In this document: positions 47,137 through 47,221 of the stretch, piece by piece
How positions within the stretch are numbered: the first letter of the stretch is position 1
How the letters are laid out: every line of letters begins with the position of its first letter
Source: JBGPOS01 sp041488155
GTDB taxonomy: Bacteria > Chloroflexota > Dehalococcoidia > Tepidiformales > Tepidiformaceae
Direction of reading: 5' to 3'
Length of the DNA: 47,221 nt
Assembly (NCBI GenBank): GCA_041488155.1
Contig: JBGPOS010000029.1
Location: 1 to 47,221, forward strand
Program-made: the position numbers and the translations under genes
The notes under the pieces: generated by a model
Database searches by the model: none
What the model saw: the letters and a program-made list of their open reading frames with translations, nothing else
What the model was told of the DNA's origin: nothing

Positions 47137-47221
47137 CGTCGCCCCGTCGCCCCGTCGCCCCGTCGCCCCGTCGCCCCGTCGCCCCGTCGCCCCGTCGCCC
47201 CGTCGCCCCGTCGCCCCGTCG
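47137..47221 (+). repeat. Tandem 8-bp repeat (CGTCGCCC), at least ten units, running off the window
   Basis: Perfect CGTCGCCC units continue from 47137 to the last base (about 10.6 units). The repeat probably extends further. Long perfect octamers often stop an assembly, so the true length is unknown. Confidence 0.85.

Overview
The window is high-GC bacterial DNA with tight gene packing and frequent GTG/TTG starts. No rRNA or tRNA gene was found. The gene content suggests an aerobic, lipid-degrading member of the Chloroflexota, probably near the Dehalococcoidia/Tepidiforma lineages. Pointers are coenzyme F420 genes (cofC, cofD) with two luciferase-like oxidoreductases, a flavin-dependent thymidylate synthase, acyl-CoA dehydrogenase, CoA-transferase and TesB thioesterase, and secreted proteins with long Thr-Pro linkers. 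The placement is inferred from gene content; no marker gene was tested.

Layout. 1-9460: envelope and signalling genes. These are a sensor kinase/receiver protein split by an in-frame stop, a secreted CAP-domain protein, a histidine phosphatase with a rhomboid protease, a sigma-like protein fused to a membrane anchor and an extracytoplasmic domain, an MsnO8-type monooxygenase, and two tandem paralogous secreted proteins. 9463-12002: a compact minus-strand unit, cofD-cofC-binding lipoprotein. 12114-24072: a surface-polysaccharide locus (wecB, three glycosyltransferases, O-antigen-polymerase-like protein, flippase, methyltransferase/hexapeptide-transferase fusion, DegT aminotransferase) with a large secreted repeat protein inside it. 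24143-25911: a RelE-type toxin-antitoxin pair and a CaiB-type CoA-transferase.

25912-34487 looks like an accessory region. A ~70-bp repeat occurs three times in the same orientation. Each copy lies before a plus-strand transcription unit that begins with an exported protein or lipoprotein. The third copy abuts a broken piece of an acyl-CoA thioesterase gene whose intact relative lies 3 kb downstream. The cargo is two exported proteins of unknown function, a type I solute-binding lipoprotein paired with an MMPL transporter, and a large lipoprotein with BNR-like and SH3-like parts.

34488-47221 returns to housekeeping and catabolic genes: tesB, a luciferase-like oxidoreductase, an alpha/beta hydrolase, MOSC, DUF2277, an aminoglycoside-phosphotransferase-like kinase, acyl-CoA dehydrogenase, EthD, lipB and thyX. 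Mixed in are two degenerate GGDEF proteins, a DUF433 antitoxin with a truncated toxin, a HEPN-like protein, and several intergenic tandem repeats (14-bp and 8-bp units). The window ends inside an 8-bp tandem repeat.

The most unusual items are the three-copy upstream element, the membrane-tethered sigma-like protein, the solute-binding protein/MMPL pair, the cofDC-lipoprotein unit, and the polymerase and methyltransferase fusions of the polysaccharide locus.
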